This document shows positions 11,115 through 22,339 of a stretch of 64,000 nucleotides of DNA, in pieces (within the stretch, counting starts at the first letter, position 1; the number at the start of each line of letters is the position of its first letter). The notes beneath the pieces are model-generated. The model was not told where the DNA came from, did no database searches, and was given only the letters and a program-made list of their open reading frames with translations. This DNA is from Aralia elata (lineage: Eukaryota > Streptophyta > Magnoliopsida > Apiales > Araliaceae), in contig JAVJAP010000035.1 of assembly GCA_034770075.1 (NCBI GenBank), positions 1 through 64,000 on the forward strand. Reading direction: 5' to 3'. Made by a program: the position numbers and the translations under genes.

Positions 11115-12075
11115 TGATAGACTTCACGACATACTTGCGTGAGGTGGTCGTTGCCCGGATCGTTTCTAGCAAAGTTAAATAGTGAATTGCTCGTAACACC
11201 TTAACCCCTCGTCTATATATAGACGGTAATTTTGGTACAATTGCTCGCGTTTAAAAATCTGCGTTGAATGGACACTAACGACACCTTGACCCCTCGCTTA
11301 TATTGAAGCAGTAATCTTGGTACAATCGATGATTAGTATGGTAGAAGATGCCACAGACAACTATATATTGTTGTATGATAAGTCAAAGTTGAATCTTAAA
11401 GAAAAACTAAGAAAATTACTTAGGAATTCTTCAAAGAACCAAAGTAGAGAATAATCTCACAAGAGAAATTTTATTAATCTGAATTGTATTGATTGAATGA
11501 ATGATTACAACACTCATGTCTATTTATACTAATAACGTGAACCGCAATCCTAAATGGAATCAACTAGTTTGATTGGAAATAGAAATCCTAACTAATAAAC
11601 AATAATTAGGAAATTAAATCTTACTTATCAAACATTCTAATTACATTAGGAATCTAAGACATGCTGAAAATAGCATAATAATTAAGGAAATCCGCGTCCA
11701 AATTTGAATCAGAAGAGTAGCTGGAATCCATTAATCTGTGGAGAACAAAATTAGCTAGTTGTCTACTTGGAAACCGCGTGGCCCACATGATATAGGAAGT
11801 TAATATGTTAAGTCCTTCATATATAAATGTTAAGTCCTGAATATGCTAGGAAACTTGTGTGATTGGCTTATTAGAATTAGAATGTCCGTTGTCTGCTTGA
11901 GAATTTGCTAGAATGTAAATTGCCACATGAATTGATTAAAATTGGCCTTGAATTGGACTCAATTTTAAGCATCCTTAAATAAACTTCAGCCTAAATATTT
12001 AAAATCGCTTGATAAATCCCTGGGACTTGAGTTAAGTTATTAAGGTTTGATGTGAGCCTGATCAGGATTGTATCA
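11115..12075 (-). mobile_element. Element C: 3' LTR and adjacent polypurine tract
   Basis: TGATAG...TGTATCA, 961 bp, near-identical to the right LTR over most of its length, with more changes in the first 60 bp. On the minus strand AAGAGGAGGGGAA (complement at 12076-12088) abuts it as the polypurine tract. Confidence 0.9.
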
Positions 12076-12125
12076 TTCCCCTCCTCTTGAAAAGGATTTG
12101 TCCTCAAATTTAATATCCCCTCCTC

Positions 12126-12341
12126 TTAAAAAGGATTTACCCACAAATCTGATCCTACATGAAAACAAATTAAGTTAGTAGCATCAAACAAAGCATAATC
12201 ACAATTCTCACTTTGCACATAACATATAAAAGCAATATCAATATCACAAGTAAGAATATGAAAATAATTATCAAAAACTCTAACTCCTGCAAGAAACACT
12301 TCTCGTCTGGCAACTTCCCGGAATTGATGTGAACAACTTGT
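12126..12341 (-). pseudogene. Element C: distal ORF fragment beyond solo LTR M
   Basis: The minus-strand frame here ends FHVGSDLWVNPF, resembling DRWVNPF at the start of the ORF at 14657, and segments of 12287-12330 resemble 13970-14010. The region therefore looks like diverged local duplications of C's own coding sequence. No catalytic motif is visible and no function can be assigned. Confidence 0.4.
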
Positions 12342-13958
12342 TGATAGGTGCAAAATATTCTATGTTTTTTTGTTCCTTTATGCTTAGTATTATTATATGT
12401 TTTTTGTGTTTATGAGCTTAATTAACGAAACTCAATTTAGAGAAGAATTTAGCGTGATTCTGTAAAAATGGAGTTTAATGCTGAGTTTTATGTTATTTTG
12501 CAGAAGTACTCTACGACCAGGCTCACAGCACTCTACGTTTTCAGTCCAGCGACAAAGTTACTCTACGACTGACGAGGTTACACTCTACGATTCCGAGAGA
12601 AGAGTTTCACTCTACGATCGGTTACTCTACGACGGTGCTGTTAACTCGACGATTGTCCTAGTTCACTCTACGATGTCATGATTACTCTATGAAGTGTTGG
12701 TGCGGAGTATTACTCTACAATTTTGGTCAATTTTGCAGGATTCCTATTCTGACTAGGATTTAAAGTATTGGAGTGCTAGAGTTCAATTCGTAAGAGGATT
12801 TGGAGATGGAATTATAATCTTACATGGAAATTATCTCTGATTATGTGAAGTAGAGTCTGATATAGAATCTGATCAAATATGGAAACTAAATCTGAGCTAG
12901 AATTGGAAAAGGAAACAGAAGAAGAATTGGATTTAGAAACTAAATTCTAAATTGATAAGGAAGTTACTTAAAGCTGGATTTCAGAGATTGAGAAGGATTT
13001 AGAATCCTACCATATCTGTAGAGTGAAGACTTTCGAAATAGAATTGGATTAAAATTCTTCTAGGGTTTCAAAGTATCTATAAATACCTTTAACTTGTAAT
13101 CAGTTGAGAGCATCTTGGGGACATCCTGGATCATCATCTTAGATCATATTTTATTTATTCTTCAGCATGCTAGGCTAGTTTATTTTTATTCAGTTCTAAG
13201 GGGATGTGGAACCTTATTTTTAGTTAATAGTATAATTGAGTTTCGTTATTTATTCCTTCATATATGAGATTTATTTTGATAATCTGTTTTAACTATTTAT
13301 ATGCTATTTGTTTTGATTAATTTGATGCGACCAATTAAATTAATCTGATTAATATCATCTGCTAGATTCAGGATTAATATTACGTAATCGATATTGTTTC
13401 TAATCATAAGTAGCAGTTAGTGATACTGATTATGGTCAAGCTTTTGGTTATTGCTATGGTTATCAGAAGACAGGTTAAACAAACTGAGCTTATGTGTTTG
13501 TTGCTTGGAATAATAGTCTATTCCTTAGTTCTTAATGTTGCTGTTATATTAAATCTAGAGAGCTTATTCTAGGTTGTATAATGGTTAGAATCTTGTGAAG
13601 AGCTTATTTCATTAAGTGATAATCTAAGAGGAATTTTGGGTAGCAGAGCTTGTTATTGCCTAGGACTATTAATCTTATGGAAGGGAGAAATAATGTTAAC
13701 TTGATTACACTGTTGCTGTAAATTGGTGAAACTAAACTGAAGAACTGAACCTTTAATTTATTTGATTATCTTTATTATTTTAACTTTGTTTTTTTAGTTA
13801 ATTATAATTCAAACCCCCCAATCTTTTATTTATTGTTTATAGTTAGAAACAAAAGAATAGATTAAAAATAATATGGGATCGATCCTTACTTGCTACTGTG
13901 CTTATTATTTGAATTTGTAGAGTAAAAGTAAGGTTTATTTTTGGATTGCTTAACGACA
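12342..13958 (+). mobile_element. M: candidate solo LTR inside element C
   Basis: Begins TGATAGG and ends ACGACA, about 1.6 kb. The 3' part contains GGGATCGATCCTTACTT, the counterpart of the GGGTTCGACACTCTACTTT segment of the Athila-like LTRs. Sequence on both sides is C's minus-strand coding region. The flanking 5-mers (CTTGT and GTTTC) do not match, so the ends or the duplication are uncertain. It holds a cluster of ACTCTACGA motifs (12508-12720) and no gene. Confidence 0.55.
12508..12720 (+). repeat. ACTCTACGA motif cluster in M
   Basis: About ten copies or near-copies of ACTCTACGA within 213 bp, many preceded by TT or TC, at irregular 15-45 bp spacing. This differs from the motifs of LTRs B, F and I but lies at a similar place in the LTR. 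Confidence 0.85.
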
Positions 13959-13967
13959 GTTTCCCAC

Positions 13968-14657
13968 TTATAAACATCTCTTTCCTAGTAATGCTCGAAT
14001 CGATATAGCATCTTGCAAACTCCTCGTAACACAACTTGGAAACTTAAACTTTCGAACTCCTTTAATCAAGAACCTGTCCACATCAACATGATACTTTTTC
14101 ACACGTAGACCAAATACTTCCACAATGCTAACTACATTAAAACAAACTAAATTAGCAACTATAGCAAAAATACAATCAAAATTTCTACCTGAAAAATCAA
14201 ATGTATATATAATAAAATAAACGTAAATAAAACTATGAAAAGCTCTATATCCCCCTGGATCAAAACTCAGTACGTAGAACTTTTCACATTGCAGCAACTT
14301 CCATTCACGAATTCCTGGATCAAAAATCAACGTAATGATCTTGTCTATATGTAAATATATCCATTGACGAATTCTTGGATTAAAGGACAATCTAGTGATC
14401 CCGTCCACCCGTAACATCAAACACTTCACTGCACCTGGGTCAAATACCCATCTTTGCAATCTTGCACATCGTATATGTAAATACTCATGAATTCCTGGAT
14501 TAAACACAAAACAAAACAAATCAACATATTCCTTTTGTCTAATCACAAAGAAATCAAATAATTCAAATTCACATGCATAGTTTACTAGAAAAATATTCAA
14601 AACACTTCCCTGTAGACTCTCAATGCATTGTCGGAATGGATTTACCCAACGATCCAT
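13968..14657 (-). CDS. Element C: 229-codon ORF with internal FDPG repeats, function unknown
   Basis: The ORF is open from 14657 to 13968. Its middle holds five or six imperfect repeats of about 24 residues, each with FDPGI, FNPGI, FDPGA or FNPRI followed by an aromatic and LHIxK-like stretch. At DNA level this is a degenerate tandem repeat carrying CCTGGATCAAA. I recognise no enzyme domain. It follows the RT-like ORF by 18 bp, so it lies where RNase H/integrase would be expected. It may be a repeat-derived open frame in a non-autonomous element rather than a selected protein. Confidence 0.4.
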   Translation of the reverse strand: MDRWVNPFRQCIESLQGSVLNIFLVNYACEFELFDFFVIRQKEYVDLFCFVFNPGIHEYLHIRCARLQRWVFDPGAVKCLMLRVDGITRLSFNPRIRQWIYLHIDKIITLIFDPGIREWKLLQCEKFYVLSFDPGGYRAFHSFIYVYFIIYTFDFSGRNFDCIFAIVANLVCFNVVSIVEVFGLRVKKYHVDVDRFLIKGVRKFKFPSCVTRSLQDAISIRALLGKRCL

Positions 14658-14675
14658 GCTTTTCTCCTCAATGAG

Positions 14676-15587
14676 TCAGAATCCATCTCGAATCTGCAAA
14701 GCAAAATTAACCTTTCTCTTTCCATTGACATTAACAAATTTAAAATCATGTAATATCATCAATGGAATAAAAAGGTCACTTCCAACTTCACAAGATGAAA
14801 ACTTTATAGCATATTGACGATGACCACAAACAAACTCAACAATTACTAAAGAATTTTCCCAAGCATTGACAAAAATAGGAATATCATCAACTAACGACAA
14901 ATCGTGTAAAGATTGACTAGCATGAAAACCGAACTCAACATATGGAAAATAAAACCTAGAATGAATTTCATGCAAGTAAGAACATTGAGAACGAGAATAT
15001 ACCAAATGATAGTAAGAATACTGAAAACGAGAATACAATGCATGTTCATAAACTAACTCAATAAATATCAAATATCCCCCATAGTTTATGACAAAGATGA
15101 TTCTACTATCAAAATAGCTAAACACAAATTTACTAATGGAAACATGCAAAACATGTTTTAATAAACTCATGAAAATACTAGATGCATTAGTTAGTCTAAC
15201 AAAAATAACTATCCACCTATACAATCCACATGTTAACACAATTTCCCATTTAATACATTCTCTCATGCTAATTTGATTAGGCATTATCATCACATGATTA
15301 TCATCAAATATAGATAAAACACAAGTACTATTTAATTTATCAAGCATATTATCTAAGTAAAGAAAATAACAACGATATTTGTTTACCAATTTAAAATCAA
15401 CGCACAAGCTCGATGTGCTATCCTCCTTAGGTATTATGGTCTCTTCAACGGCACAAGAACTCATATCTTCATCCATGATACCCGCCTTGATCAACTCTCC
15501 AACCTGCCTCGGTGCCTCCATCGTTTCCTCAAGAACACCATAAGTTGAACGGTATGAAATTATAGCACTAGGTATATAATCCCTCAC
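14676..15587 (-). pseudogene. Element C: reverse transcriptase remnant in a 303-codon open frame
   Basis: The first half aligns with gypsy RT: RQVGELIKAGIMDEDMSSCA, then IIPKEDSTSSLCVDFKLVNK, LDNMLDKLNSTCVLSIFDD and LTNASSIFMSLLKHVL. The catalytic YxDD box is replaced by YFDSRIIF and the first catalytic segment is also altered, so it cannot be an active RT. The second half is unlike RT and contains three repeats of 12 residues (YSRFQYSYYHL, YSRSQCSYLHE, HSRFYFPYVE). Despite this the frame has no stop, which is unusual for simple decay. Confidence 0.7.
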
Positions 15588-15659
15588 CTATATAAGAGAA
15601 ATAACAGAACTAAACAAAGAAAAGTTAACTCGGTTAGTATTCAAAAGCGCCGTCTTGTA

Positions 15660-15998
15660 CGAATGTACAGTCATTGGCTGTTCAAAATACAATTCCTCTT
15701 TCAACGCACTCTCTTTATCATAGTCACATATTTCTCTCTTTTCTTTTTGCTCACTTTTTCTCTCAACTATTTCTTTCTCTCGTTTATTTTTAATCTCACT
15801 TTTCTCAATCTCTCTATTTTTTTCATTCTCTCTATTTTCAATCTTTTTTTTTTCATTCTCACTCTTTTCAAATTTTTCTTTTTCACTATCAATCTCTTGA
15901 TCAATTTCTTTTTGTCGCTCACTTGCTTTCTCTTAATCACAATCTTTTCGTACAATCTTGATATCTTTATGGACTTCATCATGTACACTGGAACTTAA
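15660..15998 (-). pseudogene. Element C: Lys/Arg-rich low-complexity segment between Gag and RT
   Basis: The minus-strand frame (15988-15767) is almost entirely Lys, Arg, Ile and Leu (KKKNLKRVRMKKKRLKIERM), encoded by purine-rich iterated DNA. It occupies the place between Gag and RT. The plus-strand reading is a T-rich shadow. Confidence 0.5.
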
Positions 15999-16189
15999 CA
16001 ATTCTCCTTGGATTGCATATTCTATTCCATCATCCACCTCCCTCGGCTGATCTTGCTCCTTTTGCGTCTTAGAAAAGTTTTGTCGCCGCTTCAAATAATC
16101 TTGCCACATCTCACTAAACGATCCCATGACTTCTTCTTATTTCTCCTTGGAAAATATTGGTCCCTATACACCTTAGAAATGTCTCTTAG

Positions 16190-16591
16190 CTATCTCCACT
16201 GCAAATCTTCATGCCTATGAAACTTCTTTTCATTATCCCAAGTTGAACGCCTTGAAGGTTGTTCTTTATGTCTTGGAGATGCATGTTCATTCCTCATGCT
16301 AGGCTGTACTGGGGCATACCGCTTTCTCATCAGGGTTTTCAACTCTTTCAATGTATCAATCGGATGCTCTCCACATCTTCTCCTTTCACGTTCAAATTGA
16401 GCCCACCATGTAGTTGCATGACCGAAAAAATCTTGAACTGCAAGTTTGAACTTCTTCCGCTCGGAATAATTATGATAGCCAAACTCTCGTTCCTTCTTTT
16501 TTTCCCAACTCAAATAAGCTTCTGGATCCGCTCTACCTTGAAAAGATCTCTTTTGCCACTCATAATTATTTTCACAATTATATCCATACAT
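16190..16591 (-). pseudogene. Element C: Gag capsid domain (Retrotrans_gag)
   Basis: The 133-codon frame from 16591 carries RADPEAYLSWEKKKEREF, FKLAVQDFFGHATTWWAQFE and ELKTLMRKRYAP, the usual succession of the gypsy Gag capsid domain (virus-like particle coat). The ATG lies 470 bp after the PBS. It ends at a stop shortly after the domain, before any zinc knuckle, so the polyprotein is broken. Confidence 0.75.
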
Positions 16592-17058
16592 GATTGCTAC
16601 AAAACGAAGGTTAGTAGATAAAGAAAATTTTCTTCACACACTCCCTTACGTGTTTCACTCAAACAATGTATCACACAATTATGAAATCGCTCGTGTATAC
16701 ACTCAATAAGGCTTTTACCCTTTAATAAGCTTACTACTCTTGCCTTTTACTTCTCAATATTCTCCCTCTTAGAGGTTCTTATTGAATTCACGAAATAAAT
16801 ATCACAGTTTTCTATTTAATTCAATAAGAACTTATCACAAAACAAAATATAGCAAGTGTGACGTACGATAACCACCAAAATTTCACGATCACCAATTAGA
16901 ATCTTCTTGAGTGAAATCCCAATATCCTTCAAAATTCACGAAACCAATCAATTGAAAATAGATAAAATTCCTTCAATTTTCCTTCTTTTTTTCACGATTT
17001 TTTTTCAATACATATAATCAGCAGAAAATTAAAGATAAGTAACTAGCTAGAAAACGTA

Positions 17059-18037
17059 GCTTTGATACCAAATGATGGACTCCACGACACGCTTGCGTGA
17101 GGTGGTCATCGCCCGGATCGTTTCTAGCAAAATTGAATAGTGAATTGCTTGCAACACCTTAACTCCTCGTCTATATGTAGGCGGTAATCTTGGTACAATT
17201 GCTCGCGTTCGAAAATCTGCGTTGAATAGATACCAACGACACCTTGACCCCTCGTTTATATTGAAGCGGTAATCTTGGTACAATCGACGGTTAGTACGGT
17301 AGAAGACGCTACACATAACTATGTATTATTGTATGATAAGTCAAAGTGGAATCTCAAAGAAAAACTAAAAAAATTACTTAGGAATTCTTCAAAGAACCAA
17401 AGTAGAGAATAATCTCACAAGAGAAAGTTTATTAATATGAATTATATTAATTAAATGAATGAATGATTACAGCACTCATGTCTATTTATACTAATAACGT
17501 GAACCGCAATCCTAAATGGAATCAACTAGTTTGATTGGAAATAGAAATCCTAACTAATAAACAATAATTAGGAAATTAAATCTTACTTATCAAACATTCT
17601 AATTACATTAGGAATCTAAGACATGCTGAAAATAGCATAATAATTAAGGAAATCCGCGTCCAAATTTGAATCAGAAAAGTAACTGGAATCCATTAATCCA
17701 TGGAGAACAAAATCAGCTAGTTGTCTAGTTGGAAACTGTGTGGCCCACATGATATAGGAAGCTAATATGTTAAGTCCTTCATATGTAAATGTTAAGTCCT
17801 GAATATACTAGGAAACCCGTGTGATTGGTTGATTAGAATTAGAATGTCCGTTGCCCGCATGCGAATTTGCTAGAATGTAAATTGCCACATAAATTGATTA
17901 AAATTGGACTTGAATTGGACTCCATTTTAAGAATCTTTGAATAAACTTCAGCCCAAATATTTAAAATTGCTTGATAAATCGCTAGGACTTGAGTTAAGTT
18001 ATTAAGGCTTGATGTGAGCCTGATCAAGATTGTATCA
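17059..18037 (-). mobile_element. Element C: 5' LTR (17073-18037) and PBS
   Basis: TGATGGAC...TGTATCA, 965 bp. On the minus strand it is followed by TT and TGGTATCAAAGC (complement 17059-17070), an initiator-Met tRNA primer site. The target duplication AATGC follows at 18038-18042. Confidence 0.9.
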
Positions 18038-18042
18038 AATGC

Positions 18043-18307
18043 ACAGCAAGCTTGGCAAGATGGTATGTGCCTTTGACACCTTGGAGAAGGAATTTGTAGA
18101 TTACAAGGCTTTGGGTCCTTCTTGACGGAGGCACTCAAATAGCAAGTATACCAAGATTACCAAAAGTCCCCTGAGCTCTCGAAGGAAGTTATTCAACAAT
18201 TTGGTGACGGATATCAGAGCGCTCGGGATAAAAATAAAGAGAGAATGCTTATTGTCGGTCTTGATCCTTCTATCCTAGATTCCTCCGATGATGAAACTGA
18301 AGGCTAG
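18043..18307 (+). pseudogene. Element D: antisense gene, 3' end
   Basis: After the second AATGC the coiled-coil protein continues as HSKLGKMVCAFDTLEKEFVD. After a one-base frame change near 18125 it continues as SPELSKEVIQQFGDGYQSA and ends in the acidic SILDSSDDETEG before TAG. About 170 bp of AT-rich non-coding DNA separates it from the convergent integrase end. Confidence 0.7.
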
Positions 18308-18479
18308 GGCGATCTCTTTTTAGTTATACCAAAATTTTTGTAACATATAATCAACTCCTCAATGTACAAACATCCAATATCAATGAATATTTTTTGAGCA
18401 AAATTGAAATTTTATTTCATTAAGTACTTAGAAAGAATTATATAGTCATAAAAGAAACTACTTAACATGCACTACTGAT

Positions 18480-19853
18480 AATACTTCCTAAGTCTCCCAA
18501 CATACCAAGCGTTTTTGACTTCTATTCCATCCGTTGCCTGAAGCCGGTAAGTACCTGGCTTCGACACCTCAATAACTTCATATGGTCCCTCCTAGTTGGG
18601 CATTAACTTTTCGAGGTTCTAGGGCGCCGACGCCTTCACCTCTCGGACGACTAGATCTCCAACTTCAAATCTCCTCAACTTTACACCCTTATTATAATGC
18701 TTGGCCATTCTCCTTTAGTAGACTGCTGTCCTTACCAAGGCTAACTCCCGAACCTCCTCTATAAAATCAAGATTAAGGTGAAGGCCTTCATCATTATATA
18801 ACTCCTTATATTGGCTGACCTAAAGAGAAGGAGACCCGATCTTAACTAGGATAAGAGCATCAGTCCCGTAGGTTAATTTGAACGACGAATCGTCTGTCGT
18901 TCTCTGAGGAGTGGTCTGATATGCCTATAGAATACTAAGCAACTTCTCGAGCTATCTTCCCTTAACTTCGTCTAACCTCCTTTTAATTCCATTGAGTAGA
19001 GTCCGATTAGTGACTTCTACTTAACCATTGGATTGAGGATGAGCAACCAAAGTCCTTCGATGCTAGATGCCCAAATCCTTCAGGAACTCTTCAAATTTCG
19101 ATCCAACAAATTGTCTACCGTTGTCTGACACTAACACTATAGGGATACCGAAGCGAAAGACCACGAACTCCTTAAGAAACTTAAGACATTCCTGCTCCGT
19201 GATCATCCAAAGTGGTTTAGCCTCCACCCATTTAGTCATGTAGTCTATCGCCACAATCATAAAACTAACATGCCCTTTCGCCTTTTGCAATGGTCCCAAG
19301 ATATCAATCCCCTAGATTGCAAACGGAATCAGGGATAAAAACGAGTATAACTCTTCGAGCGGCTGATGGGGAATAGGACTGTTCAACTAACATTTGGACA
19401 TTTTTGAACATACTCTTTAGCTTCTTGAAAAATAGTAGACCAATAGTAACCCTGTTGAAGCACCTTGTACACCAATGCCTTAGCTCTCATGTGATCCCCA
19501 CAAATTTCTTCGTGAACTTCCTGAAGTACGTACTCTGCTTCGGATGGAACCAAACACTTTAGCAAAGGCGAAGAATATGCACGCCGATATAAGTCACCAT
19601 CAATCAGTACGAAGTTCGGACTCCTGTACTTTATCTTCATTGCTAATATCCTATCCGAAGGTAACTCGCCATTGGCAAGATAACTTATATAAGGTGTCAG
19701 CCAATAGCCCGAGCATTCCACCACCATCATATCTGTCCTTTGAATGCTCTGAGATTCTAAAACCTCCAAATACACCGATCCACCAAAATAACTCATACCC
19801 GTGGTAGCTAACTTGGACAAGGTATTGGTAATAGTATTATCGGACCGATCCAC
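18480..19853 (-). pseudogene. Element D: integrase
   Basis: Minus-strand order is N-terminal zinc-binding part (HEEICGDHMRAKALVYKVLQ; the last Cys pair is partly lost in CPNVS), then the core with DYMTKWVEAKPL, VSDNGRQFVG and VEVTNRTLLNGIKRRL, the three acidic positions of a DDE integrase. The C-terminal part RRFEVGDLVVREVKASAP and TYRLQATDGIEVKNAWYVG ends near 18480. Several stops interrupt the frame. The sequence is of Tat/Retand style. It would have inserted D's cDNA into the genome. Confidence 0.85.
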
Positions 19854-19899
19854 TCCTTGAAAAGCAAACGAACTGAAGTAAAGTAGCTAATCCTTGACC

Positions 19900-20420
19900 T
19901 CAACCAAATACTTAGTTATCCTTGCCCCTGGGCCTTATACTCCTCTTATATCTATTTAACCACCAATTGAGAGTCACTAAAAATGATCAACCTCTGCACT
20001 TCCAAACTCTTTGCTAAACGCAACCCAGCCAAAATTGCCTCATACTCAGCCTCATTATTTGTTGCCTTGAACCCAAAGCGAATGACCTGCTGCACCTTGA
20101 ACCCTTCTGGACTCGTCAGAATTACCCCCACTCCACTGACATCCGAAGTCGATGAGTCATCCACATACATCATCCACGAAGTCCAAACTAGATGAACATT
20201 TGAAACTGAACCCACCACCTCAAGTTGATCAACCAAGTCAGGTTCAGAAAATGAACACTCCACCACGAAGTCGGCCAAACCTTGACTTTTAATTACTATA
20301 TAAGGATGATATTCCAGTACGAACTACGTCAACTCCATAGCCCAAGCTGCAAGTCATCCTGATATGTCTGGCTTGTTCAATATCTTCTTCAGAGGTTAAT
20401 CGATGATACAACTATCAATT
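19900..20420 (-). pseudogene. Element D: RNase H-type domain
   Basis: The frame 20278-19952 reads MMYVDDSSTSDVSGVGVILT, SPEGFKVQQVIRFGF and ATNNEAEYEAILAGLRLAKS, then FSDSQLVVK. This is the plant-type RNase H with the NNEAEYEAxxAGL helix characteristic of the Tat lineage. The acidic positions are mostly present (VDDSS, EAEYEA, SDSQ). Broken by stops on both sides. Confidence 0.8.
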
Positions 20421-20429
20421 CTTCCCTGA

Positions 20430-21480
20430 AAGTAATGCCAAAGCTTCCGGCTGACTATTATCAAAGCATAGGCGAACTTTTCCAAATTTGGATACCTAAT
20501 TTCAGCATCCCAAAGAGCATGGTTAACATAGTAAACCGAATATTATTTTCCTCCTGTCTCTCGAACCAACACCGCTCCGACTGCCAGTGAACTTGCTTCT
20601 AAGTACAAATATAAAGGTTTCAAAGGGACCGACTTCATTAATAGAGGCGCCGAAGATAAGTATTTTTTGATTCCCTAAAAAGCATCATCACACTCCGAAG
20701 TCCACTAAAATGTCTTCTCGTTCTTTAGCCCCTTCAGTGTATCAAAGAACAGCAAACACCTTCATGTCCAAAATAGCCTTGATATTTTCTGAATTCGCCT
20801 CAATACCCCTTTTGCTTACCAGATAACCAAGGAATTTACCCGAACCGAGGCCAAAAGTGCACTTTGTTGGGTTTAGCTAATGTTGTAATGCCTTATAGTT
20901 TAGAAATAGTCCTCCAGATCATCCAAATGTTCCCAAACAGATATGCTCTTAACAATCATGTCATCCACATAAACCTCCATGCTTTGGCCCAACTACTTCC
21001 GGAACACGTAGTTCATCATTCTCTGGTATGTTGCCCCGACATTCAACAGTCCAAAGGTCATCTTCTTGTAAGCATAGATCACCCGATGTGTTATAAAAGT
21101 CGTCTTCGGGATATCCTCCTTATGCATCAAAATCTGATTACATCCTGAAAAGGCATCCATAAAGCTCAACAAAGCATACCCCGAAGTGGCATCAATCAAT
21201 TGGTCGATGTGCGGGAATGGGTAGAAATCCTTCGAACACGCCTTGTTTAAATTTGTGTAATCAATGCAGATCATCCCCTTCCTGTTCTGTTTCCAAACCA
21301 GCACCACGTTAGCCAACCATTCGGGGTAATCAATCTTAAATATGAAGTCGGCCGCTAGCAACTTGGCCACTTTATCATCGGTAATCTCCTGCCGCTCCGG
21401 GGCAAAGATCCTCCTCTTCTACCAGATTGGTTTCCTGGCAAGGTTTACATTCAGTCTATGCACAGTAACTTCCTCATCAA
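20430..21480 (-). pseudogene. Element D: reverse transcriptase
   Basis: The clearest part is 21370-20940: KGMICIDYTNLNKACSKDFY, then HIDQLIDATSGYALLSFMDA, MTFGLLNVGATYQRMMNYVF and, after one stop, MEVYVDDMIVKS. The YVDD catalytic box at about 20955 is intact, unlike that of the copia elements here. It lies between protease and RNase H on the minus strand. Several stops make it non-functional. Confidence 0.85.
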
Positions 21481-21599
21481 TCCTGGGCATGTCGCTAGGT
21501 TCCTAAACGAAAATGTCTGCATATACCTGAAGTAACTCGATCAGTCCTGTCTGAAAAGGCTCCTGTAAACCTGATCCAATATTTATTATTTTATCCTTC

Positions 21600-22334
21600 T
21601 TTCCTGGGATCAACTCAATATCTTCAGTCTTTTCGACTGGCAGAGGGTTTCGTGCTTCCTTTGGTAAACGGTTCCACCTCGATCACCATTGTCAGCCTTT
21701 GCTTACACCTCCCGACCCCAGATGATATCAGCGAGTTCCTGTAGCACCTCCGAGCCATATCCAGATCTCCCTTAACTTCATCGACTCCATACGGGGTAGG
21801 GAACTTTAAATTGAAGTGAGTAATAGAGGTCACCGCCTGTAACACAGTCAACGTCAGTCGTCCTAGAATTGCATTATAAGTTGAGTCCACGTGCACGACG
21901 AAAAACCTAACATTGATTTCCACCTGTCGAGGAGCCATCCCGAAGATGACTGGAAACTCAATAGTTCCTGCTACCCGAACCGGATCGTTGTTGAATCCAT
22001 ACAGCAGAGGCTCCTGCCCGACCTCCATCTTTTTCCCTTCCAAATCAAGCCTCTGATAAGCATGGGCATATGATATGTCGATAGAAGAGCCATTGTCGAT
22101 CATGATCTGCCTCATGTCCATCGATCCGACCTGGGCAATAATAGCTAAAGCTTCTTCATGTGGTTCGATAGGTTCCAATGGGTAGTCCTCATCAGTGAAA
22201 GATATTACCGTACCAAGGTACAGTCGTTCCCTCCTGGTAGGTTGCTCTGACACTGTCAAAACTGAATCCAACACCCCACGCCTTTTCTTTCTAACTACTT
22301 TCCCAATTGAAGCCCCTATTATCACGTCCACCAT
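21600..22334 (-). pseudogene. Element D: aspartic protease region
   Basis: The 236-codon frame 22334-21624 includes RRERLYLGTVISFTDEDY, then MRQIMIDNGSSIDISYAHAY in which IDNGSSIDI is the protease active-site segment (D-N-G-S form usual in Tat-type elements), and YNAILGRLTLTVLQAVTS, the second conserved strand of the fold. It would cleave the Gag-Pol polyprotein. Confidence 0.8.
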
Positions 22335-22339
22335 GTGCT

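Larger units (their letters stand above)
11115..18037 (-). mobile_element. Element C: complete but decayed Ty3/gypsy element nested in D
   Basis: Two matching LTRs (11115-12075 and 17073-18037) are bounded by the duplication AATGC (11110-11114 and 18038-18042). The PBS complement is next to the right LTR and the polypurine tract next to the left LTR, so the element is on the minus strand. Removing it restores the coiled-coil frame of D's antisense gene. Internally it carries a Gag domain, a basic low-complexity stretch and two long ORFs in which pol is only partly recognisable. Solo LTR M is inserted in it. Confidence 0.9.

Noticed and set aside
15663..15998. Plus-strand 111-codon hydrophobic ORF resembling a membrane protein
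   Set aside because: Phe/Leu-rich shadow of the purine-rich Lys/Arg segment of element C on the other strand.
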